Origin: Pogona vitticeps
Taxonomy: Eukaryota; Chordata; Lepidosauria; Squamata; Agamidae
DNA: 64,000 nt
Reading direction: 5' to 3'
NCBI RefSeq assembly: GCF_051106095.1
Contig: NC_135789.1
Span: forward strand, 18,957,501 to 19,021,500
The notes under the pieces were generated by a model. That model was not told the origin of the DNA and did not search any database. It saw only the letters and a program-made list of their open reading frames with translations. A program made the position numbers and the translations under genes. Shown here piece after piece: positions 58,852 to 64,000 of this stretch. The stretch's first letter is position 1, and every line of letters starts with the position of its first letter.

Positions 58852-61800
58852 AAGCATCCTTCAGACATGCTCAGAGGCACCCTGGCGCTCAACTACCTTT
58901 GCCTCCTCCCCACCCAGCCCCGCAGGAATTTTTCCTGGGAGTGGTTTGGGTGGGTGGGTAGCTTTTGCTAGTAAGCCAACGGGGAGTCCAGTATTTTGGC
59001 CCTTTCAAGAGGAGGGAGGTTTAGATGGCGTAGGAAACCGTGATGGACTGGAGACCCCGAGAGGGGGGGGATTGTGTGTGTGTATGTGCGCGCGCACACA
59101 CACACGGGTGCACAATCAGGCACACACAACAAGGTGCCAAGAACCCAGGAAGCAACCCCCCCCCCCCCCCCGCGTGGAGTCCCTGGGTTTGCCCCGGGGT
59201 CCTGGAGAGGGTTTCCCAGCCTTGCCATCGGGGCTCCCTCCTGCTCCCTGTGGGGGCCCAGGTGGCCCTGGCACCTTGTCCTGGGCCAGCGGAGGGCTCA
59301 GTGGGCACATGGCTGTGGGTTTGTGTTTGCCAGCCCCAGGGAGGCTGGCATCTCCCTCCAAAGCACCTTTTCCAGCCGTGCCTGGCCTTCACCCGGTTGG
59401 ATGCCCGGGGCCGCCCCTGGTGCAGAGCCGGACAGCAGCCTAGACTCTTCCCGCCTGCTCCGCCCTGCGCCTTCAGCAGCAAAAGCCTGGGTCTTTGGGG
59501 TGGGCCGGAGTCCTTTAGATTCTGCGCCTCGTCACACTGCCCTCTGGTCCAGCCTGCAGGGTTTGAAGCAGGAGGCCATGTGGGGCTTTTTTAAAGCGGC
59601 CTGGTTGGTGACACACACACACACACCCGGCAGGAATCAAACCTGCCCAATGAAAGCCCATCGCTCCTGGCTAGATCCTGGGGCCTGCAGGGAAGCTTGC
59701 CCGGGCCCCTTGGCCTCTGCCCAGCATTTCTGGTGGCCTTAAGCCCTCGGTCTGCGAGGAACCTCGTGGGCTGCTGGGGATACGAGGTACGTACAGGGTC
59801 TCAATAGACAGATGGTTCTTTTGGAGGGGGAAATAAAAGGGAAATCATGATCTGTGCTTTCCTTGAGCCTTGGACGTCTCTCTGGCCTCCATGGATTGCC
59901 TCCTTTCCCTGCAAAGCATATTCTTAATATTTCCTTTTAACCCTCCCCCCCCCGGCTTTTGCAGGCCCATCGCTCCCTGGAGGCGTCTGCTCATCGCTGG
60001 GCTGATGTTGGCCTGTGTGGTTCAGGTAAGGCTGAGGACGGCGCTGGCTGCTGGTCGCCCCCCCCCCTCTCCGTTCTTGCCCCTCAGATTTGGGTGACAA
60101 GCGGTGAAGGCCAATCCAGAGCCCCTCTCTGGCTCTGGAAGTGGATTCGAGGGATTCCCACACCGGGAGGGTGTGGGGGGGGGCAAAAAGGTCTCCTGCC
60201 TCGCCCTCTCCTGGTCCACACCACAGGGCTGGCGGGCTTGGGTTGTTTCCCCCCACTCTTTCGAGTCACACCAGAGGCTGGCTGTTCTCTCTGCAGAAAG
60301 GGCCACCCCTCCCTGCCTGCCCAGCGGAGGACTGGGGCCTTCTTTCTCTCTCCCCCCCCCCTCTGGGTCACTGTCCGGCTGTGGGGCTCCCAGCCTGGCA
60401 GCTGCCGACCAGTTTATCCCTCTCTGTTTACTCTCCCTGCTTCCCTCCTAAGTTCATTAAACCCAGCTAGAGCTGGGAGGGGGGGTCTCCCGCGGCAAGA
60501 GGGGAGCCGAGCAGGGGGGAGAAAGAGAGAGTTTGTACGCACTCCCATGTGTGTTCTTCTGTGCCTGGCACATGGAACAAATTAAGCACTCCTGGGTGTT
60601 TTGCGTCGGGAGAGAGGGAGGAAGACTGAAGTTCAGGGAAGTGGCTGGCCTGTCCCCAAATGCCCCTGAACAGCTGACGGAGGGGAAAGGAGCACTCTGC
60701 ACATGGTCTGGCAGTTACTACCCCCCATGGCTCGGCTGGGGAACTGCAAGGAGACTGTGCGTGCAGAGTAGGAAGGGGCGTTGACAGGTGGATCGGGTCC
60801 CCTTTGGGAAGGGTGCTGAGCCCTTTGGGCTGGTCACTTGGTTCCAGACCTAACCCCCCCGCCACTTCTGATGGAAACCTCCCCCCCCCCCATCTCCCCA
60901 ATCAAAATTGTGGTCACTCGGAATGGAAATCCACCCGATCCCGCGGGCCGGCTCTCCGGCTGCTTCCTGCCTCGCTTCCGTCTAACATTGGGGCCTCCTT
61001 GCCAAGGAGAACCCGATCAATCCGAGCGAAGGAGATGAGAAGTATACAGACAAAGGTCGGTGGGAAGCGAAATCGTCTCAGCCTTTCCCTCTGAGCTCAC
61101 CAGTAAATATTTAATTCTGTTGACCTTTTCCTCATAAACAGAGAGGGACGCTTCCTGAACGCGGGCCCGGGAGACGGTCCCTTCCCTCGACCTCCCTCCC
61201 CCCACAAAAAAACCCCCAAAGAAAGCAGAACCAAACCCGCCCGTCCAGAGGTCTGCCTTTATCCCCCTTGCCCTTTGGGAACATGATCTCCGGGGGGGGG
61301 GGCTTGAGAGAGGGCCGTGGGGCAGGGCACGCCGGGATCCTCTCCCCACGCCAGGTGCCGTGGGGGCAGCAGAGGGACGCCTCTCTCGGAGACCGGTTGG
61401 GAGAGGCTGTCCGCACATGTCGTGTCCAGGGAGAAAGCAGATGCTTGCCAGGCGCCCCCCAGGAATTCACTGGAGGAGCAGGAAGGACAGAAAGCAGAGA
61501 GGAAGCAAGACAGTGCTCAGGCTCTGGAGGGAACGAGGCAGCCCAGGGTTGCCCCCCCCCCCGCTGCCTTCCTGGGGCTGGAGCCCCCCCCCAGGATCTC
61601 CACCATCAGCCAGAGGATGAGAGCCCTGGAGCCCAGCCCACCGTCCTGGGAGTGCCTTCCATGGCCAGGGGGTGCCCACTGGAGTCTGTCCCCTTGCCTA
61701 CTGTGGAGAGGCAGTGCCCTCGGGGGTTCCCGCTCCCCTTGGCCAGACGTTGCCCGGAAAGGAGTCTGGGGCCCGGGTATCCCCAGGGAAGCCCCCCCCC

Positions 61801-63830
61801 CCATTCCAGGGAGAGGTGGGGCAGGGCTGGGGGGGGCACCCGAGAGTGGTGACTGACCGGGTCGTCTTCCTTCAAGTAGGGAACCGACCACCGGACGACG
61901 GCGCATGGACCCGGCCACGGCCTGCAGCCACGCCGCCACTGGCGCCAGCTGGGCCACGGCGCCTGGACCCACTGGGGCAGCTGGAGCGCCTGCTCCAGCA
62001 CCTGCGGGGAGGGTGCCTCCTTCCGGGCCAGGAGGTGCATCCGGTGAGCAGGTGTGGGTGGGGTCTCTGCCTGGGGGGCCCTGAGCGTGGTGGCGGGGGA
62101 GGGCAGATGCCCGGTGGCTCTCTGGTGTATCTGCCATGGCTGCTCTGGAAACCACGGTGTGGATGGGGCTGAAGGAAAAGCTGCCGGCGGGCTGTGAGGC
62201 TCAGTCCAGTTCCCCTGCGAGTCAGGCTTGCAAACCTCTAGGGTGTCAGGAGCGTTTGCAAGGGGATCTGACCCCCCCACAACCAGCCGCTCTACTCTGG
62301 TGAGCCACTCAGGGCTGCTCAGAGGGTCCTTGTTCAGGAGCAGTTTACCACCGAACGCCAGCTGATGGGGGGGGCACAGGTATGGTCATTTCCTTTGGGT
62401 TTCCTCCCTGGGGGTGTACATGTGTTGCATGAAGCAACAGGGAGGGCCAGCTGTCGTGGTCATTTCCACGGGTGGAAGCCACGGGTGGGGTGACCGTGGC
62501 TGCCTGGGCAGAGAAATTCTCTGCCTGGGCAGAGATCCTTGAGGTTTTCTCTTTCTCTCCCCCCCCCCCCATTTCTGCAGGTTCCCCGAGGAGGAGCCAT
62601 GCAAGGGGAAGGCCCGGCAGTACCGCGTGTGCCAACTGGAGGTGAGTCGCTCGCCGCTAGCAACTTGCCGGTCAGCCGAAGGACGCCGGGAGCCCTTGGA
62701 GACCCCCGGAGGGGAGGAGGCAGAGGAGGGCTTCCCCACCACCACCACCACCACATGGCTCTCCACTCGATCCCTGTGAGCCCACCCTGGAGGAGGGCCC
62801 GATCCACTTACCTCCCCGGGAGCCCTGGCCGGGACGAGGTTTCCTCTGGCCTCCCGCTCGTGGTCACAGCCTCCCTCCCTCTCCCCCTCTGCAGGGGTGT
62901 CCCCAGGGTGCCATCCCTTTCCGTGCCGTCCAGTGCTCGCTCTACAATGGAAAGTCGGTCTTGGGGGGCCAGGGGCCATATCGGTGGGTCCCCTTCCACG
63001 GAGGTGAGCTCAGCCTGGAACCCTCGCCGGGCAGCTCTTCTAGGGAATGCTGCCCTCCCCTGGGCCCGGCGCCCCTGCCTTTCCTGCAGGGCCATGCTCG
63101 GGCAGGGGTGCTGGGGTCCCTAGAGGTCCTCAGGCCCCACCCCCAACCCCCGGAGCAGAAGGGGCCCGGCCCCTGGTGGGCCAAGGGCCCCTTTGAAGCT
63201 TGGCCGTCTTCCCTCCCTCTGCTCCCAGCACCCAGCCTCTGTGACCTGAACTGCCTGGCTGAAGGGCACAATTTCTACTACACCTTCGGCAGAGTTCTGG
63301 ACGGCACCCCCTGCAGCCCGGAGTCCCGGGATCTTTGCATCAGTGGCCGGTGTCTGGTGAGTCCCGGCAGAGGCAAGCCAGGCCCAGGCCGGGCAAAGCT
63401 TGGGGGAAAATGGGACAGCCGGAGACCGCCGGCGGGGATGAGGGGGTGGTGGGATGTTTCTCAAGGGAGGAACCAGAAAACCACCGGATGCAGGGAGGCT
63501 GCTGGTTCGTCCTCCCGTTGGTTTAGCCAGGACAGCCCAAAGAGTGCAAGGGGGGATGTGTGATGGGCTCCCTGACGCAGCAGCAACTGGAAGAACTGGG
63601 CCCGAAGCATGGGGGGGGGCACTCAGAGCCGTGGCCGGGGTCCTTCTCACACCCCTCCCTCCCTTCCTCCTCCTCTTCCTCCCTTGGTCTCTCTTCCCTT
63701 TGCCAGCGAGCCGGCTGTGATGGGATCCTGGGCTCCGAGGCGCAGGCGGACGCCTGTGGGATGTGTGACGGCCGGAATGAGTCGTGTGTCCTGGTGCAGG
63801 CGGTGTTCCAGGCGGCCTTCCCTGCCTCTG
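57321..63830 (+). CDS. ADAMTSL5: ADAMTSL5 (ADAMTS-like protein 5), 5' part, runs off the window
   Basis: A secreted, non-catalytic ADAMTS-like glycoprotein of the extracellular matrix, reported to bind fibrillins. Exons: 57,321-57,541 (N-terminus, proposed), 59,965-60,025, 61,880-62,043, 62,581-62,641, 62,895-63,003, 63,229-63,356 and 63,707-63,830, all with GT/AG and matching phases. The second exon holds the hydrophobic signal segment ([13 protein letters not shown]). The next two form the TSP1 repeat ([20 protein letters not shown], then [19 protein letters not shown]). The later ones are the Cys-rich part ([59 protein letters not shown]). Block order matches recalled human ADAMTSL5. The spacer and NTR domains lie beyond the window. 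The first exon and its ATG are inferred from phase; a later in-frame ATG at 57,384 is also possible. Confidence 0.95.
57928..57959 (+). repeat. (CCCT)n microsatellite
   Basis: About seven CCCT units in an ADAMTSL5 intron. Confidence 0.9.
58808..58850 (+). repeat. (GT)n microsatellite
   Basis: About 20 GT units. Smaller GT runs lie at 58,628-58,655 and 58,774-58,787; the block 58,620-58,850 contains partly duplicated sequence (GTGGGAGAGGCATGGAGAAT occurs twice). Confidence 0.9.
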
Positions 63831-64000
63831 GTGATTGAGCGCCCAGGCGCGCCCCGCGGGTGAATGCTTGGGCTCTCTCGGCTGGGCCGCTTGCCTCCCT
63901 ACCGCAACTTCCCCCCTCCTCACTTTGGCTCATTCTCCCCCCACCCCCTTCTCCCTTCTGGCCTCCCCACCACCATCCCCATCACCCCCACCTCCAGCCC

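Overview
The window looks like squamate reptile (probably lizard) genomic DNA. It has split vertebrate genes with GT/AG introns, BovB (RTE) LINEs, DIRS-type tyrosine-recombinase retroelements, hAT- and TA-flanked MITEs, tRNA- and MIR-like SINEs, and many long microsatellites. The high GC content, G/C homopolymer runs and closely packed genes suggest a microchromosome, which is inference.

Three host genes are recognisable. (1) CBARP, minus strand, 1-7,751 for the coding part: five complete coding exons and one cut by the left edge, with a likely untranslated first exon and promoter near 13.8-14.1 kb. (2) CIRBP, minus strand, coding 36,697-38,311, complete at about 173-174 aa, with a TATA-containing CpG-island promoter at about 39.5 kb and a 3'UTR running to about 34.2 kb. 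(3) ADAMTSL5, plus strand, about 57.3 kb to beyond the right edge, with signal-segment, TSP1 and Cys-rich exons. A fourth locus at 47.7-49.8 kb (minus) is a decayed SCAN plus C2H2 zinc-finger gene. All three intact genes have human orthologues on 19p13.3, but their order and orientation differ from human, and ATP5F1D and MIDN are not seen between CBARP and CIRBP.

The 15 kb between CBARP and CIRBP is almost all mobile DNA. An old DIRS element (about 16.05-30.83 kb) has been entered by four others: a second, younger DIRS element (about 18.07-23.76 kb), two TA-flanked inverted-repeat elements (24,976-25,488 and 29,309-30,255) and an L1-like retroposon (25,750-27,857). Both DIRS copies keep inverted terminal repeats and the internal complementary region typical of the group. 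From 40 to 57 kb lie a BovB tail, a tRNA-derived SINE, the zinc-finger pseudogene, a nearly full-length BovB LINE (50.04-53.25 kb) and a gene-poor CpG-rich stretch.

The three genes do not form one pathway. CBARP regulates voltage-gated calcium channels, CIRBP is a stress-induced RNA-binding protein, and ADAMTSL5 is a secreted matrix protein. No CRISPR array, rRNA gene or convincing free-standing tRNA gene was seen.
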